Source: Solicoccozyma terricola
Lineage: Eukaryota; Basidiomycota; Tremellomycetes; Filobasidiales; Piskurozymaceae
Direction: 5' to 3'
DNA length: 64,000 nt
Assembly: GCA_001600875.1 (NCBI GenBank)
Contig: BCLD01000011.1
Span: 186,001-250,000 of the forward strand
Every line of letters begins with the position of its first letter. Position 1 is the first letter of the stretch. Below the pieces are notes generated by a model, which saw nothing but the letters and a program-made list of their open reading frames with translations, had not been told where the DNA came from and did no database searches. Below, one piece after another: positions 10,623 to 22,925 of this stretch. The position numbers were made by a program, and so were the translations under genes.

Positions 10623-11563
10623 AAAGCAGCTTGCTTGTCAAAGTGTGTTCTGGTACATAGATCGTTATACTCGTTGGGCCGACTTTCATGGACTAAGCTA
10701 TGGCCATGTGGTAGCCGACCAACAGACCGCCGAGTGTTCTTGTGTGCCATCAGAAGAATATAAACGTATGAAGGCTATAGTTAAGTATTCATGTCCCAGT
10801 GAATGACGTCTACTACTTTGTCGTCTCAACAATTTTATCGATCATGACAGCAACATGATCCACCTTCTCTCCCGCCATTCCAGCGAAGCCAAGTCGAAGG
10901 GAATGTAAAACGAATGCCATCCAGTGCGTGGTGCCCGTGGGAAAAAACGAGCCTCCGCCTCAGGGCTCAGTATACAGTCTTCCATTGGAAACGATGTAGA
11001 TGTGATGGTCTCGGACCAATTCCCTGCGAACAAACCGCGGGCATTAGCAACAACCCCCCCACTTTCCTGGCGTTCCCAGCATCGCCTGTCTAAAAAACAG
11101 TTGAACTCGACGATCAGCAAGTTTACATTTTACGGCAAGGAGGGAGAACTTGGTATTCCCGCAGCAAAAGATAGGATGAAACATGGATGACGCTGTTTTA
11201 ACTCAGATTTGACGAATTTGGTCTGTTCCTATGCGCTCGCCACATAATCCACATTTTTTTCTTCTTTTGGGATGGATCAACTCTGGCCGACCAGCAAACC
11301 CTAAAGTCATCCCTCCCCATCTAGTCACCACCTATCCTGTGTCAGGCAGGTCCCCCGCCCTGAGAAAATCCCAAACCGCGGACAACTCGCCGCTTTTTCT
11401 AGAATTTGCATCCGTTATCATCGGGGCCCGGCCCGGTTTCGGCTAAACCCGAAGCGCCGAAAAGCCCCGAAAGCCCGATCGACGATTGGATACGTGGTGA
11501 GTTCCACCTCGCTCGCTCGCTGTGCAGTGAAATTGCAAGACACCAGGCAGGCCATCTCGCACG
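10623..11563. other. intergenic interval, 3' aminotransferase remnant and regulator promoter
   Basis: About 0.94 kb lie upstream of the Zn2Cys6 gene. The left part holds the aminotransferase fragment listed separately. The right part (about 11200-11563) is presumed promoter and 5' leader of the regulator. I see no other open frame with family features. Confidence 0.5.
10813..11023 (-). pseudogene. broken C-terminal piece of a PLP-dependent aminotransferase
   Basis: After a splice-acceptor-like site, the minus strand reads ELVRDHHIYIVSNGRLYTEP, meets an in-frame TGA (10960-10962), and continues in the same frame through GGGSFFPTGTTHW and LRLGFAGMAGEKVDHVA to a TAG at 10813-10815. A helix ending in HIY(I/L)xSNGR followed by LRLGFAGM and a final amphipathic helix is the usual small-domain end of fold-type I aminotransferases (aspartate or aromatic type). 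The TGA cannot be spliced out with a normal-size intron, and no upstream lysine-containing exon exists. The exact subfamily is uncertain. Confidence 0.45.
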
Positions 11564-14500
11564 ATGGACGACGGGGGTCCGCTGACCGACTGGCGTGACG
11601 CCGCCGAGTTGAACGCTTCCTCTCCATTTGGAGGGTCGCCAGCGGGTTGCGGCCACGATGTCGACCAGGACGAACAACAACATGGCCAGGACGAGGGAAG
11701 AAGAGGGAAGAAGAGGAAGTTGCCCAACGCTTCGAGGGCTTGCAATGGTTGTCGTAAAAGGTGGGGACCGCTGTGCCCCGCCCCGTGCAGGCGTCTCCCT
11801 GGGTAACCGTGACCAAGCTGATCGTTTGATGAATATGTCTTTGGCAGGAAAACGCGGTGCGATGGAGGTTCGCCTAGTTGTATGAACTGCTTATCGCGTG
11901 AGCTTCACCATCTTCCCACAGTACTGTTACAGTTTATTTCTGACCAAAACTGCTGCTGCCTTTGTTTGCTCTTTCAGGGCGAGAAGAGGTACACACATAG
12001 GTCTAATGCCACTGGTCAATGCCCTTTGCTGACTGCCATCTCTCACCACTTGTAGTGCCAGTACACGGCCGAACACGACGCCAGGAGATACGCCTCCCGC
12101 ACCTTTGTGGCAGCTCTTCAAGATCGAATTCGGCACCTCGAGGCTCAACTTGGAGAGTTACGTCAGGAGGATACCACAGCATTATGCTCGACTATTCCCA
12201 GTGAAATACGAAGGGAAAGAGAACTAGAAGGAGGACAAGAACGGGAACGACGAGAAAACTTCATGTCTGACGTGGTGGAAGATGCAGGCGATGACGTGGA
12301 ACAAGTCGAGGGAAGGATACTAGAAAAGTATCAAAGTGCAACAAACAGATTGAAGATTGATGACATCACAGGCGAATTACGGCACTATGGACCAACTTCG
12401 GCTTTCATGCATTTACCCAATAAAACTGTCGAACCTCCCGCATCTATCTCGTTGACCACTATGCAATCAGTCCCAACTAGCTCATCACCGAGAGACCATC
12501 GATCACTAGCACCTGGACCGTCAGAACTTGCAAGCAGTAGGGATACGGGCAGTATGGATCGGAACAGACCACACAGCTTTGATTGGGAAAGGAACCTACC
12601 AGAAGGCACAGGATTGACCGAGGTATCACATGTGCAGATGCTCGGCCTATTCTTCTTATATTTCAATCCGTGAGTCTGATTGGCTACCAGTTAAGAAGGT
12701 CGCACGACATTTGATAATGTGTTCGACAGATGGTGTCACTGGACAGATCGCGAGAAATTCTTCCACGACATGTCCAGCTGCCTAGCCTACAACTCCTCTT
12801 CAACATCTGGCCCTTGCCTAACGCGCACAGCGCATTACAGCCCGCTCTTACACAACGCCATCCTGTCACTCGCAGCCTGTCTCTCAGATGAACCTTCCTC
12901 AAGACAAGGCCCCCACCAAGACACGAACAACACCTCAACCTCTCCTGACCTCGCAGGAATGTTCGCAAGTAAAGCAAAAGCCGACGTCGAAGTCGAATGT
13001 GAGCAGCCCATGCTCAGTACGGTCCAAGGCTTGATGTTGTTGAGTAGCTATCATAGTGGGTCTGGGAGGGATGCTATTGGGTGGCTGTATTCGGGGATGG
13101 GCATTCGGGTGGCGCAAGCTCGTATGTCAACCATATCGTTTGCATGAGGAGGCACACCTGCTGACAGTGGGTACTGCGGCAGTCGGCCTCAACGTGGATT
13201 GCTCGAGGTTCGTGAAACGCGGTCTCATATCTGAGGACACCAAGAACGATCGCGATCACACTTTCTACGTGTGCTACGTGCAGGACAAGTGAGGAGCAAA
13301 TCTCCCTTCCCAACGAGTCAAACTGAGAAAATTCCGTGTCTTCATCAGCCTCTGGAGCTCCTATGTAGGTAGAACAGGAAGCTTAACATGGGAAGAAAGC
13401 GAGATCAACCTCCCAGCAATCGAAGATCGACTTGATGAGCAACCATCGTTCGTAGAGCTGGGGCAATGGTACGGCCACCAAATCACCCCAAGTTTGATCT
13501 CGACGACGTTTCATTGGACATGCAAGCTCGCGACTATCGCCGAGAAGATTATGAGCGATATGTGAGTAATGGTCTCTCGAGCGCTCAGCTCTTTTTCGTT
13601 GATCGCCGAGTCTGCACTTCATTCTCCCACCTAGATATGCTCTGAAGGCGGATCTGAGTGCACCCGAAGTCAGATCCAAGCTGTCGCTACTTCAGTGAGT
13701 ACTTGGTCATATGTTGCCTAATTAAGACTCTCCTTGAATCCATCCTATCTTCCTCTCATCCCAGCATGCGGCTCGAAGAATGGCACAACGATCTCCCGGA
13801 GAAAATAGCGGTTCGAGCAGAAGCACCGATACCGCACATCCTCACATTGCACTCCGCGTACTGGTTCTTCTACATACTATTGAATCGGCCGTTCTACTCT
13901 CAGATCCATCATGAGGATGCGAACGGTCATAATCTGCACAAAGTGGCGGTGAAACGATGCATTAAAGCTGCGTGAGTACTCTTCGATTATACAGTGATCA
14001 GATGGACTGATTGTGGACTGGCGAATCACTAGCTCGAAGATTGTTCATCTGCTCAACGTCAGTGTGGTGTGTACTATGCATGACAACCACTGACATATTC
14101 CACTCATCATCGTCTCGCACGCAGATCTTCCGCAAATCTCCTGGGCTGCGCTACGCTCCCATCTCCATGACTCAAGTCGCCTTCACAGCGGGAACGATCC
14201 ACCTCCTGACGGCAGTGCAGAATGGACCACAGGCGCGGAGACGTGTTAGTCAATCTGTCGCTGCCGTCGAAGCGTGCATCGACGCCCTGAATCGGATGGG
14301 TAGGTCATGGAAGTGCGCAAAACAGAACGAAACCATCCTCGCAGGACTCTACAACGAGTACTACTCCCCGGCGGCCGACCTAACACAAACTGAATCGACG
14401 CATCGACTATCGAAACTCCCTTTTCCTGCGAATTCCGGGCCAAAAGCAGCCATCAGTCCTAGCATGCTGGCTCCTGATTCGGCTTTTGCCAAGTACCTCG

Positions 14501-14856
14501 TGGAAATGGGCTGGAAGCCTCCAACAGAATATTCAGCGCCTGTTGCTCCCGCTCCACCTATAGGACCCGTTCCATCGGCAACTGAGCTGTACCACACACC
14601 AAATGTGTCAACTGCGACCCAGCCATCGACTTCAACGTATCCCTACGAAACATACATCTTTCCTTACCCCAGAAATTTCAATGCATTGGCTTCACAATCG
14701 CCACTGGGCATGTTCGACCCTTCAGCCAGCGTTCAGCATATGCGTGGCCTGCATAACAACTGGAAGCAAATGTATGTTGACCTTCTTCCCGCTGGTGCAC
14801 CGTCTCAAGGGACATCGGTGTCAAACGACACAATTGACACATCAATGGACTGGTAA
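11564..14856 (+). CDS. Zn2Cys6 transcription factor with fungal-specific TF domain (left of cluster)
   Basis: This is a nuclear DNA-binding regulator of about 800 residues. The Gal4-type zinc cluster is split by an intron (about 11759-11849) and reads ACNGCRKR then KTRCDGGSPSCMNC. A basic segment and a coiled-coil-like helix (ALQDRIRHLEAQLGELRQ) follow. Next comes YGPTSAF, the usual entry to the fungal-specific transcription factor domain, then the middle homology region with ILSLAACLSDE, STVQGLMLLSSY, GWLYSGMGIRVAQA and GLNVDCS. The tail is Pro/Ser-rich and ends at TAA 14854-14856. At least seven short introns are needed. It lies tail-to-tail with the oxoprolinase B-like gene, only about 70 bases away. 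That makes it a candidate regulator of the pyroglutamate cluster, which is inference from position. Confidence 0.85.
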
Positions 14857-14928
14857 GGGAGTCTACGGTGTTGTATATCAACCCAAATGCAAAGGAACAT
14901 GATGATGCAACAGTGGTCTATATCACGC

Positions 14929-17431
14929 TCACACACCAAGCTGCATTGCCTTCCTCTCCGCCAGACTGCCACGGTGATGGTTCACATGAGCCTCCCCCGG
15001 GTTCCCATTCGAAACGGGCACTTTGGAAGGCAACTTAGCGCCCCATCCGCCACCTCCGGGAGTATGTATAACGATACGGTCTCCCGCGCCCATCAACAAG
15101 GTGGCCTTGCCTCCAATGTTGATCGTTCTGCGCACACACTCGAAGATCAGTGCACATAAAAGGCCCCTGAGGTTCATGAGGACGTAAGACACCCACCTCT
15201 CTAGGTCATTTTCTGATCGCCAGTCACCGTCTTCCTTCCTCGTCTTCTTCTTCCAGATGTTCAAGCCTGACTTTGCAGGCGATCCACCTCTTAGACCATA
15301 CGGTCGGTGAACTCGTCTCTGCAACAATTCATTCAAAGTCAGCGAAATTTAACGTCCTCTGCCCGAATTCCAGTGACAGCTCACCTCGCTGAGGATGCTC
15401 GTCTGAATGGGCTGCAAGAATTCGATGTCTCGGATCACGCCGTCCCCTCCTCTGTACTGGCCGTCCCCACCAGAGCCCAACCTGAGCGAAAACTCGCGCA
15501 GCACAACGGGGTATCTTCGTTCCATGATCTCTGGGTCCGTGATCCTGGTATTGGTCATACTGCACAAGGAACATTAGAAACCTCGGCACGAAACGCCGCG
15601 TCTACAACTTACTGAGTATGGACCCCGCTTTCACCGTGCCAGCCCTCGCCCGCTCCTGAACCTCCAGCGATGGTCTCGTAGTACCCCCAACCTGCCTCGA
15701 ACGAACCGTCCCCGTTCTTCCCGCCGGCGCCGAATGTAAGGTTGTTGCTGGATGAGAGCGCTGTAAGCATCCTCGAGGTCATCTTGGCGTCGACCTCCTC
15801 CCACTCACCAATCTCCTTGGCTAGCAGCGACAGCCCCGAAAGCCTTCAAGATCACATCTGTGACACGTTGAGAGGTTACAACGTTCCCGCCGACGACAGC
15901 GCACGTCTCTGACGGATCAAGTATGGAGTTTGGAGGTATCACAACTGCGGCCCCGGCCCATTCAAGTGATCAAGTGATAAGCCATGGTGATTTCTCTGAT
16001 GACGAAACACTTGGCCCTCACCCGTAATAGGTGCCAGACAGCCCGCATTTAGAGGTATGTCCTCGTCAACCATGGCCCTGAGACTATAGATGACGGCTGA
16101 ATACGTGACAGAGATAGGTGCGTTCAGGTTGCCACGCATCTCTGGCCCCGTTCCAGTGAAGTCGAAGATAGCAGAACCCTTTTCGGCGTCGATCACGACC
16201 TTGAGCTCGATCGGGCTGCCATCGTCCATGTACTCGGTTGCGTGCAGCACGTCCGTATCGTGTCGCTCTGCCACTTTCTTCAAAAGGGCACGCACGGACA
16301 ATTCAGCATTGTTACGAATCTTCCAGGAGTGGAATAGTTGTTAATGCAAAGCCTTCGGTTTTCCATGTGTTGGAACTTACATGAGTCATGTAAGCTTGTA
16401 CTGTGTTCAGATCATACTCTTCGATCACTGGTGAAGGGTTTGATGCGGCCATATTAGCAGAATACACAAAGGGCACGTTCGCCTTGACACCGCTCACATG
16501 CGTAGATTAAGCTGATACCTTTGCGGTTTGCGGCAATCTGTGCTTTCAGGTCGCTCTCGACATCTTGAACGCATCGACTACCCGATGAGCCGGGATAGGA
16601 GGCTGGGTCATCCACTAGTTGCTTTAACAGTTCCGCACGATTATAGACTCCTCTGGAAACAACTTTGAAAGAATGCACTCTAGCGCCTTCCTCGAAGATG
16701 GTCGTCGAACTCGGGGGCATCGAGCCAGGGAGAATGCCACCAATGTCTGCCACGACATATCCATCCCATCGATCAGCCAAATAAACGAACCTACTTTCAT
16801 TCCGCCGCCTCACCGGCATGATGTCCTCTGCTGGCTGCCAAGAAGATGAGCTCCCCTGTCCGTTCGTCAAAGACTGGCGATATGATCTGATGATGTTTTT
16901 CCTGAGTACATGCTGATAATACATTACCCTACAAGAGCCTCCACTAACCGTAATATCGGGTAGGTGAGACCCACCAGCCTTCGGCGAGTTGGTCATGATG
17001 ACATCTCCATCCACTATACCGTGGCCAGACGGTGCGTCGGGTCCGATACCCAGATGTTGAATCTGATACTTGACAGCGCTAAGGGGCAATAGTAACATTC
17101 AGCTATCAGTCTAAGTATCCTTGCTTAAGTGGTACGTAAGGCGGAGACAGGGGCTGACAAGCTCATGGATCCCAGATGGACAGGCACATGTGGTGCATTA
17201 GCGATCAGATCCCCATTGGGGGCAAAGATCGCACAAGAATAATCGAGGCGCTCTTTGATGTTGGTAGAGATAGCTGTCTGCTGCAGGCAACGTCCCATCG
17301 CCTCGGCGCTGAAGAGCCAGTAGTGTCCATTAGAAACATGACGGACAGGCAGTATGCATCTCGTTCACCATTACTCACACGCTCATGAACCGGTTGGCGA
17401 ACAGTGACAGGAGGATAGGATCGGGACCCAT
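14929..17431 (-). CDS. 5-oxoprolinase B half (HyuB/hydantoinase B family), stand-alone
   Basis: This protein corresponds to the C-terminal half of eukaryotic 5-oxoprolinase (OPLAH/Oxp1), the HyuB-like part that works with the ATPase half to open the 5-oxoproline ring. It starts at ATG 17429-17431 with [14 protein letters not shown] then [15 protein letters not shown], matching the start of the B domain in fused enzymes. Then follow [23 protein letters not shown], a [14 protein letters not shown] block, [62 protein letters not shown] and the glycine-rich [17 protein letters not shown]. Stop is at 14929-14931. Eight or so short introns join in frame and no lesion is visible. It diverges from the A half across 365 bases. 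A hydantoinase role is the alternative, but the details match oxoprolinases better. Confidence 0.88.
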
Positions 17432-17796
17432 GGCAAGTTGTTCACTACGTAGCTACTGCTGCAGAATTGTCGTTTGAAAAAAGTGGACAGCATTGGGCCT
17501 GCAGGGGTGGGGGGCCATCCTTTGAGGCATCCCAGTTGCCATTCGCCATGCATGACCTGCATTATCGTGAGCATCGGCCAAATCCTGAATTCCGAGGAAC
17601 AACACTCCGCGCTGTCAATTTCCGAAGCAAGACCCGGCACCCTCGCGTGGAACTGGAAGTGTTTTCCGATAGGTTGGTTGTCGAATTCGTTCTGGTATGG
17701 TTCATTCAAACAGTTGAAGACTCCACCCCCAAAATGGCGAGCCTCTTTGACCCTGTCTACTGGGGTGATTCGACCACATTCAGCAATTAATCAGCC
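17432..17796. promoter_or_regulatory. shared promoter of the split oxoprolinase halves
   Basis: This 365-base interval lies between the two divergent start codons. It contains two GATA-factor type sites, TTATCG (17562-17567, reverse) and CGATAG (17667-17672). Such a compact bidirectional promoter would give matched expression of the two subunits. No clear TATA box is visible for either direction. Confidence 0.5.
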
Positions 17797-20758
17797 ATGC
17801 CATCGATCGACTTTCGTACCGTCCCAGACCACAGTGAGTGTCTCCATCTCAACCCGACTGTCGACCGTTTGATTGTTACCTTGATTCGGACGCCTTGCAG
17901 GCATTCAGGTTTCCGTTGACAGGGGTGGCACATTCACTGACGGTAAGTGACGCTGTCCCCGATTCCGAGTCCCGAGACTGATATCTGGTCGGCAAACAGT
18001 GTACGCGTCTTGGCCGCTAGATGCTTCCAGAGACTCTCCTCGTAAAGAGGTGGTTGTCAAGCTGATGTCTGTGGACCCCTTGAACTACGCCGATGCCCCT
18101 ACTGAGGGTATTAGGCGTGTGCTGGAGATGGCTACTGGACAGTTGCATCTGCGTGGGGAGATTTTGAAGACAAACAAGATCGATTACATCCGGCTGTCCA
18201 CCACTGTAGCGACCAATGCTCTACTTGAGAGGAAAGGCGCTCGTCACGCTTTCCTGGTGACCAAGGGCTTCAAGGTGAATGGTTGTCATGGAATAGTTCT
18301 GGAGTTATTGGACTCATAGACCCCACAAAACAATGACAGGACCTGCTGCACATCTCACACCAGTCACGGCCTTCGATCTTTGCACTCAACGTTCAAAGAC
18401 CCTCCGTCCTCTACTCTTCAGTCTTGGAGATCGATGAAAGGGTCACACTGGTTGGTTTCACCAGCGATCCTAAATTTTCGGAACATGCTGTTCAATTCGA
18501 CGAACAAGGGAATGTCATCAAGGCATTCTCTGGGCCTGGACTGGAGGGATCAGCCAAAACAGTGAAGCAGGGGATCAGCGGAGAAGCAGTGAGGATAATC
18601 AAGGAACCAGGTACGACGGTTGAACTCCTGCATTGTAGCAATCCGGCGCTGATGTCTATGTCTCCATGTGTGCAGACATGGCCGTGGTTAAGGCTGACTT
18701 GGAGGCTTTGTACTCCTCCGGTATCCGGACTCTGGCTATCTGCCTGGCGCATAGTTACACCTATCCAGGTAAGCTCTTTGCTCACTATTCCCTAAATGCT
18801 GTATTGACATGATGCCGCTCAGTGCACGAATTGGCAATTGAGAAGGTAGCAAAGGAGATCGGATTCACCCATATCTCCGTTTCGAGCGTGCTGTCGCCTC
18901 AAATCAAGATGGTTCCAAGGGGAATGTCTTCCTCGGCAGATGCCTACTTGACTCCTATCCTCAAGGCCTACCTTGAATCGTTTTTCAAAGGTTTCGAGGC
19001 TGGCCTTGGTGAGGGCCACGGAACCAGGGTGGAGTTTATGACTTCGGAAGGGTGAGAATGTTTGCAATGGTAGAGGGGAAATATGCCGACTTGGTCCATT
19101 ACCGCTTTTCTGCAGCTCGCTTGTCGACCACTCGAATTTCTCGGGCCTTCGCTCTATCCTCTCTGGTCCAGCGGGCGGTGTCGTTGGCTACAGTCTAACG
19201 AGCTGGGACAAACGAGTAGGCACTCCAGTCATTGGATTCGACATGGGAGGCACATCGACGGATGTCTCGAGATTCGATGGGCGACATGAGACTGTTTTTG
19301 AAACGTCCGTGGCCGGCATCTCCCTTCAGACACCGCAGCTTGACATCAACACGGTCGCTGCAGGTGGCGGAAGTTGCTTGACATTCAGGAATGGACTCTT
19401 CTTGGTGGGACCCGAAAGCGCGAGTGCGCAACCTGGACCAAGCTGCTACCGAAAAGGTGGACCGTTGACCACAACGGATGCCAATTTGATACTCGGTCGA
19501 CTGCTGCCGGACTATTTCCCCAAGGCAAGCTATTTATCCTTACTCTCTCGACCATTCACGCGACGCTGACTTCCGTCCTCGTATCCATAAGATATTTGGC
19601 CCGACCGAAGACATGCCACTAGACATGATGGCATCGAAGAAGGGCTTTGAAAGGTTGACCAAGGAGATCAACGACCACATCGTGGCAGAGAATGGTAGGG
19701 CGGCAAAAACAATGTCATTGGACGAGGTCGCATACGGGTGCGTCAGCAATACATGACACATCTATGGTTCACTAATCATTATCATAATTTTTCAGCTTCA
19801 TTCGCATTGCCAACGAGACCATGGCATCACCCATCCGAACTCTGACAGAGGCTCGTGGCTTCTCGACCGCTAAGCACATCTTGGCCAGTTTCGGTGGCGC
19901 AGGCGGCCAGCACGCATGCGAGATTGCAAGGAGTTTGGGAATCACACAGATTCTCATTCACCGCTTCTCCAGTATTCTCAGCGCATATGGGATGAGTCTT
20001 GCTGATAGGTGAATTCCAACAGAACTCTGTCTTTACGATTAAAGGTTCATGCTTACTAAATTTATGCACTTATCAGAGCATATGAACTGCAAGAACCCTG
20101 TTCTGTCAAGTACTCTTCATCGAGTCAACTCTATCTCATGAACAGGCTGCAGACATTGAAGACCAAAGTAGTGGCGGAGCTGAAACGACAGGGTTTCTCT
20201 GCTGATCGCGTGTCGACTGAGCAGTTCTTGAACATGAGGCGAGTCACCCTGCGTTTCAGCGACAAATAATTTCACTTACCGCTCTTCAATCACGGCGTTG
20301 TCGACACTCTCACTACCAGATTTGAGGGCTCGGACGCCTCGATCATGACCCCTGCACCATCAGACGGCTCCTTCGACTACCAAGCAGAATTCCTTTCCAG
20401 CTATCGCAGGGAGTACGGCTTCATCCTCGAAGACACCAATGTCGTGGTGGACGACGTCCGGGTGAGGGGGATCGGGAAGACTTACGATACCCTCGGGCAT
20501 TCCATTTTCGACGAGATGGCGCAGCTCCAATTCACCAAGTTGGACAGGCTATCAACAAAGGTCGAAACGGAGACGAGCGTCTTTTTCACTGAAGTGGGAA
20601 GGCAAGATGTACCGGTCTACATGCTCGGGAAGCTGAACATTGGAGACGTGGCCTGTGGTCCTGCAATCATTGTTGACGGTACGCAGACGATCGTGCTAGA
20701 CCCTAAGTCTGAGGCAAAGGTGTGCTCCAAACATCTGTTCATCTCATTGTCGATCTAG
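17797..20758 (+). CDS. 5-oxoprolinase A half (HyuA/hydantoinase A family), stand-alone
   Basis: This is the ATP-binding half of ATP-dependent 5-oxoprolinase, which phosphorylates 5-oxo-L-proline for ring opening to L-glutamate in the cytosol. From ATG 17797 it reads [14 protein letters not shown] (phosphate-binding motif), [51 protein letters not shown] and then [14 protein letters not shown], the second actin-like ATPase phosphate motif. Next come [39 protein letters not shown] and finally [16 protein letters not shown] before the stop at 20756-20758. That ending matches the point where the B half begins in fused enzymes, so the protein is a complete A half of about 700 residues. One intron (20239-20319) is of the GC-AG type. 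Several other introns are conventional. Confidence 0.9.
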
Positions 20759-21073
20759 ATGTTCTCTACACAACGATGTATACACATATATAGCCTAAAT
20801 ATAGGTGTCCTTTACTCCACGAGCTTCGGCACATGAACGGCGTTCAACAGGCCATTGAACGAGGAGAAAGGCGGGTGGGGTTCTTCTTTCGTACGCTCAG
20901 GCTCCAACACGGTCAATATCATTCAGTTGATCCGCTTCATCTACAACTATTCAATGATTGAACAATCAAAACAATCCGACAGGTGAAGTTAACGTGCTAG
21001 AGCTCCGACTTGTTATGGTCCAACTAAATGGTGGAACTCATGAGAGCGCCTTTCCGTATACAGTCCACCCTCC
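20759..21073. other. tail-to-tail interval
   Basis: This short stretch separates the 3' ends of the oxoprolinase A-like gene and the NCS1 permease gene. It would hold the two 3' untranslated regions; no other feature is seen. Confidence 0.5.
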
Positions 21074-22925
21074 TTATATCTCCAGAACGATTGGAGACAG
21101 GGTTTCGCTACTGGACCCCGCTTTCTCCTTCCCGATATCCTCGTTATTCACCCGGATCTCCTCTACAGTCAACTCGCTGTCCAAAGTGGAATATGCGAGC
21201 TGTTCGAACTTCCAACTCTTGTCCACATTCGAAAGCGGGTGAATGAAACTGAGGGCCACATACAAGGTCAAAGCGACGCCGAAGCTGATGAGCCAACCGA
21301 GGCTGTCGAGTTTGGTGGCGACGGCGGGGACCTTGACGCCAAAGGTACCAATGAATCCAGTGAATGGAATGATCATGCCAGAGACGTAGGCGATGACAGC
21401 GTTGATGTTGAAGCCCTTGAGGTACATGTAAGTGCTGCCGGGTGCGGAACTGTACGCATCTTCGATGACGATGTTGCCTCGACGGACGATCCAGTAGTCA
21501 CTGATCATGATGGCGGCAGTCGGTCCCATGAAAATCCCGTAACCACCTAAGAAGGCAAGGAATCCGTTGGCCGAGGCAAGTATCTTCCAGGGGTTCAGGG
21601 CAAGGCCGACGATACAGCAAAAGTACATGCCCCGCGGAATGTTGAAGTAGACCGGGAACACGGCGGTCACATCACTGCCAAACGGCAAGAGGTTGGCCCC
21701 GATGATAGCACCATAGAGGAAGAGGGCCGAGCAGAAGGCCAACAGGCAAACGAAGAGACGCATAGGACCGGTGAACGACCTGGAGAGCATCTCATCGTAA
21801 AGATCCCACTGATTCCAGAGGGTCACACCCCACGCTTGCTGTATGGCGGAAGTACCAAAGATGCCGATCATGCCCCCGAGAGCTGCGGGGATTGGGACGA
21901 AGAGGACGTGGGTCCAAAAGACAGCCTTTGGGCCCGTGGCATACCTGGAAAAGTCCGGCATGTTGGCGATGAAGGTTGACCAGTTGCCCATGCTTGAGTT
22001 GACGGAGGTCATGAAAAGCCATCCAAGAGTTGCTCCAGTTGGAAGAGGGACGCCAGCAGAGAGTTCAGCCGTACTCGCCAACTTGCCTTTGCTCTGAACC
22101 AGGCAGTAGATGAGAAGTCCAATGACGGAAGGTGGAAGGGTCCAGGCCTTGAAGTTGTAGAGCCATTTGAGCTGATTTGGCCTCATCGAGCAGACTGGCA
22201 GGGTGAGAAGCCAGAAGAATACGAAACCCAAGAATCTCTGGAGGGTAGTTCCGACCGAATCGGGAAACTGAACAGGAAGGTTGTTCCAGCCATGTCCGAA
22301 AATGCAGGTGCACATCGTCGAAACAAAGGCCCCACCTTCATAGACTGTTTGTCAAACAAAACCATGAGTGATTTTCAGCTGATGTGACGGCGGCGTTTTC
22401 ACTCACGGAGGACGGACACCCAGAACATGGCACAGACGCCACGAGCAAGTACAGGCCAATAGTGACCATACATGCCAAAGCAGGTCCGGAGTGCAACAGG
22501 ATATCCGACATGGTATGTGGCAGCGAGACGGCTGTTGAACGCCATACAGACACCGGAGATGATAGCTGAGCACATTACGACAAAGGTAGCTTGGTACCAG
22601 TTCAAGCCTATTGCAACAATACTCGATCCAAGCGTCCTTTTCAACATCAGAGTCAGGTAAGCAGTTGTACTCCCTCTTGACCAGGTCACGGCTTGACTGA
22701 CCAGTTGCCGAATCCCATACCAAACCAGAAAATACAAAAGTTGTACCAACGCCAGTTGATCATTTCGGGTGGCGATGGTTTGAGATCTTCGTTGGTCCAT
22801 GAATGCTTGCCAGATTCATTGCCCTCGGTGCGAATGTAACGAGTGAAGGCATCCTTGGATGATGTTGCCTCCTTGAGGTTGCTGGCCCAGGTTCGAAATG
22901 GTCCCACGACGTTGAAGAACCGCAT
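21074..22925 (-). CDS. NCS1-family permease (uracil/allantoin/hydantoin type)
   Basis: This is a 12-helix plasma-membrane symporter of the nucleobase-cation-symport 1 family. From ATG 22923-22925 (MRFFNVVGPF) the order is a soluble N-terminus, WRWYNFCIFWFGMGFGNWS (TM1), GVCMAFNSRLAATYHVGYPV (TM2-3), then a large exon. In that exon the family motif GNWSTFIANMPDFSRY and the loop GANLLPFGSDVTAVFPVYFN are clear, and the C-terminal tail is acidic. Introns lie at about 22316-22406 and 22621-22700. Known substrates of the family are uracil, allantoin, cytosine, thiamine and, in bacteria (Mhp1), hydantoins next to hydantoinase genes. Between oxoprolinase and pyroglutamyl peptidase genes, a cyclic amide such as 5-oxoproline or hydantoin is a plausible cargo. 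That is inference. Confidence 0.88.

Noticed and set aside
21239..21550. Acidic plus-strand frame of 103 codons
   Set aside because: It is the antisense of the NCS1 permease C-terminal coding region.
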